From the NCBI GenBank assembly GCA_030645535.1, contig JAUSNM010000033.1, forward strand, positions 1 through 36,291: a DNA stretch of 36,291 nucleotides. Direction: 5' to 3'. The translations under genes and the position numbers were made by a program. This document shows positions 26,393 to 34,220 of the stretch, one piece after another (the first letter of the stretch is position 1; every line of letters starts with the position of its first letter). This DNA is from Gallionella sp. (GTDB lineage: Bacteria; Pseudomonadota; Gammaproteobacteria; Burkholderiales; Gallionellaceae). The notes under the pieces were generated by a model. It saw only the letters and a list, made by a program, of their open reading frames with translations. It was not told the origin of the DNA and made no database searches.

Positions 26393-26418
26393 TGTGAAGC
26401 TGCGGGATGATCTTCACA
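26393..26418 (+). promoter_or_regulatory. Inverted repeat in the livK leader
   Basis: TGTGAAG (26393-26399) and CTTCACA (26412-26418) are exact inverse copies separated by 12 bases, 40 bp before the livK ATG. Upstream, TTGAGG (26350) and TATACA (26371) resemble promoter boxes, although their 15-bp spacing is short. The arms could be a regulator site or an RNA hairpin. Confidence 0.35.
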
Positions 26419-26457
26419 GCGGGATTCGGACACCTTCCTTTATTTGGAGAATAACAG

Positions 26458-27681
26458 ATGAAAAAGACGCTTATAGCCACACTGCTTTTGGGTATGTTCG
26501 CCTCCCCGGCCTTTGCAGGAGAAACGATCAAGATCGCGCTGACAGGTCCGTTCAGCGGCGGTTCGGCTCCAATGGGAACCTCGATGAGGGATGGCGCAAA
26601 ACTGGCTATCACTGAGATCAATGCAGCTGGCGGCATCAGCGTCGGGGCAAAGAAAAAGAAGATTGAAATCATCGAGCGCGATGACGAAGGCAAGAATGAA
26701 CGCGGCGCATTGATCGGCCAGGAACTGGCTTCGATGGGTGATTTGTCCGGCGTCATCGGCTCGGTGAATACCGGCGTCGTACTGGCCGGCGACAAGCATT
26801 TGCAGGAAAAGGGCATCACCAAGATCATCACGCCTGCGGCAGGTTCCGCTTCGATGACGCAATGGAGCAAGGCCGGCGCCAAGGATTTGTCGATCTTCCG
26901 CTTTGCCGCACATGACGGCATTCAGTCCTCCATGGTGGTTGAAGAAGCGATCAACCAGAAATTCACCAAAGTAGCCATTTTGCACGATGCGACCAACTAC
27001 GGCGCGTCCGGGCATGATGATCTGGTCGATCAGATCAAGAAACAGGGCAATAAACTTGAGATCGTCGCCACAGAAAAATTCAACATCGGCGACAAGGATA
27101 TGACCGCGCAGTTGCTGAGCGCAAAGGCCAAAGGTGCACAGGCGATCCTGATCTGGGGTATCGGTCCGGAAATGGCTGCCGTATCCAACGGCATGGCCAA
27201 ACTGGGTATGAAGATGCCGCTGATCGGTGGCTGGACGCTCTCGATGTCGAATTACATCGACAATGCTGGCAAAAACGGCAATGGCACCTTGATGCCGCAG
27301 ACCTTCATCGAAGAAGCCATTACGCCCAAGGCTAAAAGCTTCATCGAGGGCTATCACAAGACTTACAACGTGACACGCATCCCGTCACCGGTCTCCGCAG
27401 CCCAGGGGTATGACGCCGTGTACATTTTCGCAGCAGCGGTCAAACAGGCCCAGAGCGACGATACGCACAAGATCAAGACTGCGCTGGAAGACCTGCGTGA
27501 GCCTGTGAAAGGCGTGATCGGCACGTGGAAGCATCCGTTTTCCAAGTGGGATCCTGCCAACGAGCAGACTCATGAAGCTTTCCGCCGCACTGATGCAGTG
27601 ATGGGCAAGATTCAGGACGGACATGTCGTGTTCGCCAATGAAGCCGATCGCCAGCGCCTGATCAAGAACGCATCGAAATAA
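26458..27681 (+). CDS. livK: Branched-chain amino-acid type ABC transporter, periplasmic binding protein
   Basis: A 407-residue periplasmic binding protein of the Leu/Ile/Val type. Residues 1-20 are a signal peptide (KKTLIATLLLGMFASPAFA, cleaved before GE). The mature part begins IKIALTGPFSGGSAPMGTSM, the usual ligand-loop start, and continues with GVIGSVNTGVVLAGDKHL and FNIGDKDMTAQLLSAKAKGA. GGAG lies 12 bases before the ATG. The ligand could be a branched-chain amino acid, another amino acid, an amide or an aromatic acid, as this family is broad. It is the first gene of a complete transporter cluster, followed by a hairpin terminator that would favour its over-expression relative to the membrane parts. 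The synthetase/PPTase pair ends 119 bp upstream. Confidence 0.92.
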   Translation: MKKTLIATLLLGMFASPAFAGETIKIALTGPFSGGSAPMGTSMRDGAKLAITEINAAGGISVGAKKKKIEIIERDDEGKNERGALIGQELASMGDLSGVIGSVNTGVVLAGDKHLQEKGITKIITPAAGSASMTQWSKAGAKDLSIFRFAAHDGIQSSMVVEEAINQKFTKVAILHDATNYGASGHDDLVDQIKKQGNKLEIVATEKFNIGDKDMTAQLLSAKAKGAQAILIWGIGPEMAAVSNGMAKLGMKMPLIGGWTLSMSNYIDNAGKNGNGTLMPQTFIEEAITPKAKSFIEGYHKTYNVTRIPSPVSAAQGYDAVYIFAAAVKQAQSDDTHKIKTALEDLREPVKGVIGTWKHPFSKWDPANEQTHEAFRRTDAVMGKIQDGHVVFANEADRQRLIKNASK

Positions 27682-27689
27682 GACCTATC

Positions 27690-27718
27690 GTGGAGAGGAT
27701 ATCCCTCTCCACATTTTT
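27690..27718 (+). terminator. Intrinsic terminator/attenuator between livK and livH
   Basis: GTGGAGAGG (27690-27698) and CCTCTCCAC (27704-27712) form a perfect 9-bp stem with a 5-base loop, followed by A and TTTTT. It begins 9 bases after the livK stop. Partial termination here would yield more binding protein than permease. Confidence 0.8.
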
Positions 27719-27736
27719 ACCGGGCAACTTCAACTT

Positions 27737-28615
27737 ATGAATTTAGACATCATCGCCCAGATGGCTGTTAGCGGCGCCCTGATGGGCCTCGTCTACGCGC
27801 TCATCGCTTACGGGTTTCAACTGACTTTTGCGACGAGCAAAAGCATTAATTTCGGCCAGGGCGAACTGGTCATGCTGTCCGCATTTTTCAGCCTGACCTT
27901 GCTCGACCTGGGTGTACCGTACTGGCTGATGGTGCCGGGCGGACTGATGTTCGGCGCAGCCATGGGGCTGGTCGTCGAGCGCGCCTGCGTGCGTTTGTCG
28001 CTGGAGCAGAAAAGCGAAGGCTGGATACTGCTGACCATTATTTTCGGCCTGCTCGGGTTTTCCGCAGCAGAAAATATCTGGGGACGCGATGACCGCCCTT
28101 TCCCCTCCCCCATTTCTGCCGATGCGATGGATTTTTTCGGCATCAGCATCACCGGACTTGAAATCTCCGTCGCGATCGGCGTGTTTCTGGTGATGGGCGT
28201 GATCGAACTGTTCAAACGCCGCACCCTGATGGGCAAAGCATTCGAGGCGGTATCGGCTGATCGCGATGCCGCGGAGCTGATGGGCATCTCGGCGACGCAC
28301 ACCATCATGCTCTCTTATGGCTTGTCCGGCATGGTGGCGGCAATGGCCGGGATACTCATCTCCCCGATCACCACTGTCGGCCCAACGATGGCATCAGCTT
28401 TGATTTTAAAGGCATTCTCAGTCGCCGTTGTGGCAGGTCTGGATTCAGGTTTCGGCGTTGTCGTGATCGGTATTTGTCTGGGCGCACTGGAGAGCCTGAC
28501 CAGTTTTTATCTGGGCAGCGGCTGGCGTGAAGCCCCCGGACTGATCCTCCTTATCCTGGCACTGGCAGTTCGCCCCAACGGTGTGTTTGGCAAAGCCAGC
28601 ATACGCAAGGTATAA
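27737..28615 (+). CDS. livH: Branched-chain amino-acid type ABC transporter permease LivH
   Basis: A 292-residue inner-membrane permease with about eight hydrophobic segments. The N-terminal SGALMGLVYALIAYGFQLTF and FATSKSINFGQGELVMLSAF match the LivH family start. FEAVSADRDAAELMGI is the cytoplasmic loop that contacts the ATPases, and the C-terminal ILLILALAVRPNGVFGK is typical. It pairs with the LivM half of the downstream fusion protein. It follows the hairpin at 27690-27718 and has no strong Shine-Dalgarno, so it is probably translated at a lower level than livK. Length is normal. Confidence 0.93.
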   Translation: MNLDIIAQMAVSGALMGLVYALIAYGFQLTFATSKSINFGQGELVMLSAFFSLTLLDLGVPYWLMVPGGLMFGAAMGLVVERACVRLSLEQKSEGWILLTIIFGLLGFSAAENIWGRDDRPFPSPISADAMDFFGISITGLEISVAIGVFLVMGVIELFKRRTLMGKAFEAVSADRDAAELMGISATHTIMLSYGLSGMVAAMAGILISPITTVGPTMASALILKAFSVAVVAGLDSGFGVVVIGICLGALESLTSFYLGSGWREAPGLILLILALAVRPNGVFGKASIRKV

Positions 28616-28676
28616 CGGTCATGCCAAGCTTACAATTCCCGACAATGCAACTTGCCATGCCCGTCCCTCTCCTCAA

Positions 28677-28700
28677 TCCTCTCCCGCAAGCGGGAGAGGA
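28677..28700. repeat. 24-bp palindromic intergenic repeat
   Basis: TCCTCTCCCGC and GCGGGAGAGGA form an 11-bp perfect stem around AA in the 133-bp gap between livH and livM-livG. GC-rich palindromes with this CTCTCCCGC core are scattered between genes in many proteobacteria. It could stabilise the upstream mRNA end or attenuate transcription; no U-tract follows. Confidence 0.7.
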
Positions 28701-28748
28701 AGCGAATGAGAACTCCCTGAATCGCTGCGTTATTTTTACGTTAAATCC

Positions 28749-30698
28749 ATGTTGAAACGAATATTGTTATTACGCGGCACCGAAATCATCGCCCTGATGC
28801 TGTTAGCGAGCATCCCGCTGACCGTGAACAATTCTTACGTGCTGGGCTTGCTGACACTGCTGACCATTTACGGAATACTGTTGATCGGCCTGGATGTGAC
28901 GGTCGGCTATCTGGGGCAGGTAAATCTCGCCCAGGCCGCCTTCTTAGGTTTGGGTGCGTATGCAGCAGCATTAAGCGTTACAGTACTCGGCTTCGGCATG
29001 ATGGGTGCACTCGGGGTCAGCATGCTGATCGGCCTGGTACTGGGCGGCCTGCTGGCTTTTCCTGCGTTGCGCCTTGAAGGGCCACAGTTCGCGCTGGCAA
29101 CGCTGAGCTTCTCGGCGCTTGCCACGACCGTGCTTAACGAATGGGATGGACTGACCGGCGGTGCTCAGGGTCTGTCCCTGAACCGGCCTGATTTTTTTGG
29201 CCATGCGTACGATGCGCCGGGTTTTTACTGGCTGTGCCTGATCATGCTGGCACTGGTGTGGATGGCGATGCGCAATCTGCTCGCCTCGCAATGGGGACGC
29301 GCCTTCGAAGCCTTGCGTGACAGCCCGATTGCCACCGATGCAATGGGGGTCGGGACTTTCCGCCACAAAGTCGCAGGCTTTGCGCTGGGTTCTTCACTCG
29401 GCGGCCTGGCAGGCGGACTGTATGCGTTCAACTTCCAGTATCTGCAGCCGCAAAGTTTTACCTATGACCTGATGGTGATTTTGCTGCTGGGCGTGGTGCT
29501 GGGCGGACGCAAGAGTCTGTGGGGTGCGTTCTTCGGCGCGTCGCTGATCGTGCTGCTGCCGAACCTGTTATCCAACCGCCTGCTGTTCGAGATCATTTCA
29601 GCGGCAGGCTTGTTGCTGGCCGTCGCAGCCGGCAGTCGCGGCTGGATGAAAAAAACCACCCGGCCGTTTCAGGCGCTCGCACCAGTGGTTGCGATGGGGC
29701 TCCTGGTAGTGGGCGGCTTCATGGTGGAAAACACCGAAAACTGGCGCAAGGCAATTTTTGCGTTGATGCTGTTCTCGGTCGTGGTTGGCCTGCCCGATGG
29801 CATCATGGGGTTTGCCGCGCGCTACCTGACGCGTTTGTTCCGCATTGCACCTTCCACCTTGCCGTCTGCGTCCAATCTGGATGACGTGCTGCCGCTCAAG
29901 CAATCCGATAACGGCGTGCTTTTGGAATTAAAAGACCTGAAACGCTATTTTGGCGGCGTAAAAGCCGTCGATGGCATTTGTATGACGGTACGCAAAGGTC
30001 ACGTGCACGGCCTGATCGGACCCAACGGATCGGGCAAGAGTACCGCCGTGAATGTCATCTCGGGGCTCTATGCACCGACTGCAGGCGAAGTGCTGCTGCT
30101 GGGGATAGCCTTACCCACAGGCAGCCTGTTCAAGGTGGCGCGCGCAGGAGTTTCCCGCACCTTCCAGAATTTGCAGCTGTTCGGCGAATTATCCGCCCTG
30201 GATAACGTCATGCTGGCAATGAAGGGCGCTTACCGCGTCCCGCTGCCGCTGGTGTTGCTGGGGTTATCCAAAGCGGAAGGACATCGCGCGCAGGCTGACG
30301 CGCTGGCGCTGCTGGAACTGGTCGGTTTGAAAGATCAGGCGCGTGTCCATGCCAAAGATCTGACTTATGGTTCGCAGCGCTTCCTGGAAATTGCCCGTGC
30401 ACTGGCGCGCAAGCCGGAACTGCTGATACTCGATGAGCCCGCAGCCGGTCTGGCTCACCCTGACGTAAGCGTATTGGTGTCTATCATCAAGACTATCCGG
30501 CAGCGCGGCATCACCATGATCCTGATCGAGCACCACATGGATGTGGTCAGCGAATTGTGCGACGTGGTCACGGTGATCGATAGCGGACAAGTGATTGCAC
30601 AGGGCACGGCGGATGAAGTCAAGCGCGACCCGAAGGTGATCAAGGCATACCTGGGCGCAGCAGCAGATGAAGCAGACGCCACACCCGTTCCGGCTTAA
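28749..30698 (+). CDS. livMG: LivM permease fused to LivG ATPase
   Basis: A 649-residue fusion. Residues about 1-350 are the LivM permease, with LGQVNLAQAAFLGLGAYAAA and the ATPase-contact loop AFEALRDSPIATDAMGV. After a linker, residues about 385-640 are the LivG ATPase with Walker A GPNGSGKST (from residue 424), the signature-region LTYGSQRFLEIARALA, and ILDEPAAGLAHPD, plus the C-terminal LIEHHMDVV segment. The signature begins LTYGSQ instead of LSGGQ, which is usual for LivG. A membrane-ATPase fusion is a known variant of this transporter, so with LivH and LivF the complex is complete. No good Shine-Dalgarno is seen. The gene follows livH after 133 bp that contain a palindromic repeat. Confidence 0.93.
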   Translation: MLKRILLLRGTEIIALMLLASIPLTVNNSYVLGLLTLLTIYGILLIGLDVTVGYLGQVNLAQAAFLGLGAYAAALSVTVLGFGMMGALGVSMLIGLVLGGLLAFPALRLEGPQFALATLSFSALATTVLNEWDGLTGGAQGLSLNRPDFFGHAYDAPGFYWLCLIMLALVWMAMRNLLASQWGRAFEALRDSPIATDAMGVGTFRHKVAGFALGSSLGGLAGGLYAFNFQYLQPQSFTYDLMVILLLGVVLGGRKSLWGAFFGASLIVLLPNLLSNRLLFEIISAAGLLLAVAAGSRGWMKKTTRPFQALAPVVAMGLLVVGGFMVENTENWRKAIFALMLFSVVVGLPDGIMGFAARYLTRLFRIAPSTLPSASNLDDVLPLKQSDNGVLLELKDLKRYFGGVKAVDGICMTVRKGHVHGLIGPNGSGKSTAVNVISGLYAPTAGEVLLLGIALPTGSLFKVARAGVSRTFQNLQLFGELSALDNVMLAMKGAYRVPLPLVLLGLSKAEGHRAQADALALLELVGLKDQARVHAKDLTYGSQRFLEIARALARKPELLILDEPAAGLAHPDVSVLVSIIKTIRQRGITMILIEHHMDVVSELCDVVTVIDSGQVIAQGTADEVKRDPKVIKAYLGAAADEADATPVPA

Positions 30699-30716
30699 TA
30701 AAGGAAACTAACTAAA

Positions 30717-31433
30717 ATGCTTCAAGTTGAAAATCTGCACGCGGGCTATGGCACCAGCGAAGTGCTGGTCGGCACGACGCTGCATGTAAAACAGGGCACG
30801 GTCGTGGCGCTGATCGGTGCCAACGGTGCCGGCAAAACCACCACGATGCGCGCCATCTCGGGCATGATCAAACCGACCGGAGGACAGGTTCTGCTGGGTG
30901 GCAAACCGGTGCAGGGCTTGAGCGCCTCGCGCATTGCCAAGCTTGGCCTGGCCCACTCGCCGGAAGGCCGTAAGGTGTTCGGCCCCTTGTCCGTCGAAGA
31001 CAATCTGCTGCTCGGCGCTTACAATCACCTGCCGATGTTCTTTGGCTTTCGCGGCAAAGCGGCAACTGATCTTGCAAAGATATATGAGCTGTTTCCGCGC
31101 CTGAAGGAGCGCAGAAAACAAGCTGCAGGCACGCTGTCGGGCGGCGAACAACAGATGCTGGCGATAGGCCGTGCACTGATGGCCAATCCCAAAGTAATCC
31201 TGCTGGACGAACCTTCCATGGGTCTCGCGCCCGTCATCGTCCAGGAAGTATTCAGCATCATCCGCAGGCTTAAAGAAGCCGGCATTACCCTGCTCCTTGT
31301 CGAGCAATTCGCCAAGAGCGCACTGGAAGTGGCGGACTATGCCTACGTGATGGAGAGGGGGCGCATCGCAGTGGAAGGCACCCCTGCCGAACTGAATCAA
31401 AATGAACGGGTGATCGCAGCTTATCTGGGCTGA
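30717..31433 (+). CDS. livF: Branched-chain amino-acid type ABC transporter ATPase LivF
   Basis: A 238-residue cytoplasmic ATPase, second of the transporter. Walker A is GANGAGKTT (34-42), the signature is LSGGEQQMLAIGRALM, and Walker B is VILLDEPSMGLAP, which together with LAHSPEGRKVFGPLSVEDNL are diagnostic for LivF. AAAGGAAAC before the ATG is the ribosome site. It begins 18 bases after the livM-livG stop. It would work with the LivG half of the fusion to drive uptake of the substrate bound by LivK. Length is exactly in the family range. Confidence 0.94.
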   Translation: MLQVENLHAGYGTSEVLVGTTLHVKQGTVVALIGANGAGKTTTMRAISGMIKPTGGQVLLGGKPVQGLSASRIAKLGLAHSPEGRKVFGPLSVEDNLLLGAYNHLPMFFGFRGKAATDLAKIYELFPRLKERRKQAAGTLSGGEQQMLAIGRALMANPKVILLDEPSMGLAPVIVQEVFSIIRRLKEAGITLLLVEQFAKSALEVADYAYVMERGRIAVEGTPAELNQNERVIAAYLG

Positions 31434-31539
31434 TTATCCGGGGTGATGCGCTGTTGACGGACTGACAGGCTGTCCCCTGTTATCAGCTCACTGAAATACA
31501 GCTGTTTTTTATTCCCGGCGTCAGGAAGAGGTGTCACTC

Positions 31540-32583
31540 GTGGAAAAACGCTTCGAATATTTCGCTCAACTTGCCGTTATGTCTATTCTGGTGGTGGGTT
31601 GCTTTCTGGTGCTGAGGCCGTTTCTGGCCGCAATGCTGCTTGCCACCGTGGCGTGCGTCTCGACCTGGCCTCTTTATCTTTGGTTGTTGCGCAGGATGAA
31701 GGGCAGGCAAAACATAGCCGCGTTCACCATGACATTATCGCTGGCACTCGTGGTTATCCTGCCGCTGGCCTTGGTGGCATACAACCTTGCCGATAACATT
31801 ACCGCCTTTTACGATGGGGTCAAGCAGGCCGTCGAGGCGGGGCCGCTGGAGCCTCCGGCTTGGGTAAAAGGGATACCGATAGTCGGCAGGTCGGTCGATG
31901 GATACTGGCACCTGCTCGCCACCAACCAGGAAGAAATGCTCGCTCTGGTGAAACGTTTTCTGGAATCCGCCAAGGACTTTCTGCTTGCGGGCGGAATCCT
32001 GCTCGGGCAGGGTGTCGTGGAAATGAGCCTGGCCGCCTTCGTCAGCTTCTTCTTCTACCGTAATGGCGAGGCATTGTTGCGTTTCCTCAACGTGGCGATG
32101 GATCGCGTGGTTGGAACCCATGCGGTGAACGTTCTCGGCATCATCAATAACACCGTGCAGGGTGTCATGTACGGACTCTTGGGAACCGCTCTGGCACAGG
32201 GTTTAATGGCGACAATCGGTTTCGCGATCGCAGGCGTACCGGCAGCGCTGTTGCTCGGCGTAGTTACTTGTCTGCTCTCCCTGATTCCCGTTGGGCCGCC
32301 CCTGATATGGGGCAGCGCGGCCATCTGGCTGTTCTACCAGGGCGCGGTGGGATGGGGAATTTTCATGCTGCTGTGGGGATTTTTTCTGATCAGCAGCGTG
32401 GATAATGTGGTGAAACCCCTGCTCATCAGCCGCAGCAGCAACTTGCCGTTTATCCTGGTTTTGTTCGGTGTGATGGGTGGGGTGCTGGCCTTCGGCTTCG
32501 TCGGTGTTTTCATTGGACCGACGCTGCTTGCGGTGGGATTCAGCCTGTTACAGGAGTGGACGGCCCGCAATAGCAAGGTTTGA
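31540..32583 (+). CDS. AI-2E family transporter (YdiK/PerM-like membrane protein)
   Basis: A 347-residue inner-membrane protein with about eight hydrophobic segments. The N-terminal pattern VLRPFLAAMLLATVACVSTWPLY, the soluble central part (about residues 90-150) and the C-terminal region with SLIPVGPPLIWGSAAIW and FVGVFIGPTLLAVGFSLLQEW identify the AI-2E exporter superfamily. Members have varied or unknown substrates, some being ion antiporters, so quorum-signal export should not be assumed. GTG codons at 31531 and 31540 are both in frame. AGGAAGAGG is too close to the first and at good distance from the second, so I chose 31540. It lies 107 bp after livF and ends at a strong terminator. Confidence 0.85.
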   Translation: MEKRFEYFAQLAVMSILVVGCFLVLRPFLAAMLLATVACVSTWPLYLWLLRRMKGRQNIAAFTMTLSLALVVILPLALVAYNLADNITAFYDGVKQAVEAGPLEPPAWVKGIPIVGRSVDGYWHLLATNQEEMLALVKRFLESAKDFLLAGGILLGQGVVEMSLAAFVSFFFYRNGEALLRFLNVAMDRVVGTHAVNVLGIINNTVQGVMYGLLGTALAQGLMATIGFAIAGVPAALLLGVVTCLLSLIPVGPPLIWGSAAIWLFYQGAVGWGIFMLLWGFFLISSVDNVVKPLLISRSSNLPFILVLFGVMGGVLAFGFVGVFIGPTLLAVGFSLLQEWTARNSKV

Positions 32584-32610
32584 AAAAAGCCGGGATCATT
32601 CCCGGCTTTT
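32584..32610. terminator. Strong bidirectional intrinsic terminator
   Basis: AAAAAAGCCGGGA and TCCCGGCTTTT pair around a short loop directly after the AI-2E family gene stop. A-tract and T-tract on both sides let it end transcripts from either strand, including folD, whose stop lies 67 bp away on the minus strand. Confidence 0.9.
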
Positions 32611-32676
32611 GATTAGAACGAATACCGAACTTCTTCCAAAATCTCGCCTTAAACAATCACAAGATCCAATATCAAT

Positions 32677-33537
32677 TTATTTGCCGAGACCGGATAAGCG
32701 CTCCGCTGCACGCACGGCGTTCGCCACCAGCATGGTGATGGTCATCGGGCCGACACCGCCGGGAACCGGGGTGATCCAGCCGGCGACTTCCTTCGCGGAA
32801 TCAAAATCCACGTCGCCGCACAGCTTGCCGTCTGGCATGCGGTTGATGCCGACATCGATCACCGCTGCGCCGGGTTTGATCATGCTGCCGGTGATCATTT
32901 TCGCCTTGCCGGTAGCGACGACGAGGATGTCGGCGTCGCGGGTGTACTTGGCGAGGTCGACGGTCTTGGAGGTGCAGATGGTGACGGTGGCGTTATGTTG
33001 CAGCAGCATCAGCGCCATCGGCTTGCCGACGATGTTGCTGCGCCCGACCACCACGGCATGCTTGCCTTCGATGGGCACGCCGCATTTTTCCAGCAGCTTC
33101 ATCGCGCCGTAAGGGGTGCAGGGGGCGAAGCGCATGTTGCCGGTGACCAGCGCGCCGACGTTCATCGGGTGGAAGCCGTCCACATCCTTGTCCGGGCTGA
33201 TGGCTTCGAGCACCTTGCTGGTGTCGATGTGTTTGGGCACGGGCAGTTGCACGAGGATGCCGTGGATCTTCGGGTCGCTGTTCAGTTCGGCGATTTTTTT
33301 CAGCAGCACAGCTTCCGGTGTGTCGGCTGCCATGATGATGTGCTCGGAATGCAGGCCCAGTTCGGCGCAGGCTTTCACCTTGTTGGCGACATACACCTTG
33401 GAGGCGGGGTCTTCGCCGACGATGATAACCGCCAGCCCCGGCGTGACGCCGCGTAGTTTCAGTGCATTGGCGCGCTCCTTCCACTCGGCGCGCACTTCCT
33501 GTGCGATGGCCTTGCCGTCGATAATCTGTGCCGTCAT
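32677..33537 (-). CDS. folD: Methylenetetrahydrofolate dehydrogenase/cyclohydrolase FolD
   Basis: A 286-residue bifunctional cytosolic enzyme converting 5,10-methylene-THF to 10-formyl-THF, with reduction of [20 protein letters not shown] carries the catalytic lysine region, [13 protein letters not shown] and DKDVDGFHP are folate-site segments, and [18 protein letters not shown] is the nucleotide-binding signature. [12 protein letters not shown] closes the active site. The frame is open 31 codons upstream, but GGGAG precedes the ATG at 33537 and the family N-terminus starts there. It is downstream of ppa by 25 bp on the same strand and probably shares its transcript. Confidence 0.96.
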   Translation of the reverse strand: MTAQIIDGKAIAQEVRAEWKERANALKLRGVTPGLAVIIVGEDPASKVYVANKVKACAELGLHSEHIIMAADTPEAVLLKKIAELNSDPKIHGILVQLPVPKHIDTSKVLEAISPDKDVDGFHPMNVGALVTGNMRFAPCTPYGAMKLLEKCGVPIEGKHAVVVGRSNIVGKPMALMLLQHNATVTICTSKTVDLAKYTRDADILVVATGKAKMITGSMIKPGAAVIDVGINRMPDGKLCGDVDFDSAKEVAGWITPVPGGVGPMTITMLVANAVRAAERLSGLGK

Positions 33538-33562
33538 GATTTTCTCCCGTTGGTTAAGTGAG

Positions 33563-34105
33563 TTACTTGCCTGAAGATTTATTCTGGTACGCCTTGATGC
33601 CATTCGTGATTTCCGCATGAGCCGCTTCAACCCCTTCCCAGCCGTTGATCTTGACCCACTTGCCCGGCTCCAGGGCTTTGTAGAGTTCGAAGAAATGCTT
33701 GATTTGCTCCAGCGTGATTTTCGGCAAATCCTCGTAAGTTAGAACTTCATGGTAGAGCGGAGTCAGCTTGTCGGTGGGCACCGCGATGATTTTGGCATCG
33801 CCGCCGCCTTCGTCCGACATGCTCAACATGCCGACCGGACGGCAGGGGATGATAGCACCATGAATGATGGGAAACGGGGTGACCACCAGCACATCCACCG
33901 GGTCGCCATCGTCGGCGATAGTTTCCGGGATGAAGCCATAGTTGCACGGATAGCGCATCAGCGACCCGATGAAACGATCCACCACCAGCACGCCGGAAAC
34001 CTTGTCCACTTCGTACTTTACCGGGTCGGCGTGCTTGGGGATTTCAATGATGACATTGCATTCGTAGGGAAGATTGTCGCCGGGGCGAACATTTAACAAA
34101 CTCAT
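33563..34105 (-). CDS. ppa: Family I inorganic pyrophosphatase
   Basis: A 180-residue soluble pyrophosphatase that splits PPi into two phosphates. The active-site signature [10 protein letters not shown] (residues 65-74) gives the metal aspartates Asp66, Asp68 and Asp71, and [12 protein letters not shown] precedes it as in family I enzymes. AAGGAG lies just before the ATG at 34105. It is first in an operon with folD and is divergent from the PPi-dependent phosphofructokinase gene, so two enzymes that compete for PPi are controlled from one 115-bp region. Length and motifs are complete. Confidence 0.96.
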   Translation of the reverse strand: MSLLNVRPGDNLPYECNVIIEIPKHADPVKYEVDKVSGVLVVDRFIGSLMRYPCNYGFIPETIADDGDPVDVLVVTPFPIIHGAIIPCRPVGMLSMSDEGGGDAKIIAVPTDKLTPLYHEVLTYEDLPKITLEQIKHFFELYKALEPGKWVKINGWEGVEAAHAEITNGIKAYQNKSSGK

Positions 34106-34141
34106 ACTGCTCCTTAAGGTTAGCGAAATAAAAAACGCGTA

Positions 34142-34147
34142 ATTATA
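34142..34147 (-). promoter_or_regulatory. ppa: Candidate -10 box of the ppa-folD promoter
   Basis: On the minus strand this reads TATAAT, a perfect sigma70 -10 hexamer, 37 bp upstream of the ppa ATG. No good -35 box stands at 17 bp. For the opposite gene, TAGAAT at 34185-34190 is a possible -10 box. The call is tentative. Confidence 0.4.
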
Positions 34148-34220
34148 AGCGAATCAGGGCGATGCCGCAGGGCCGTATTCGGTTTAGAATGATTCATCTT
34201 TATCACTGGGAGGTGATGTC

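Noticed and set aside
26458..31433. Urea transporter (urtABCDE) as an alternative for the liv cluster.
   Set aside because: No urease or nitrogen-regulation genes are nearby, and the fused LivM-LivG and the binding-protein motifs fit the Liv group better.
31540..32583. Autoinducer-2 export as the role of the AI-2E family protein.
   Set aside because: The family name is historical and members have other substrates. Nothing nearby concerns autoinducer-2.
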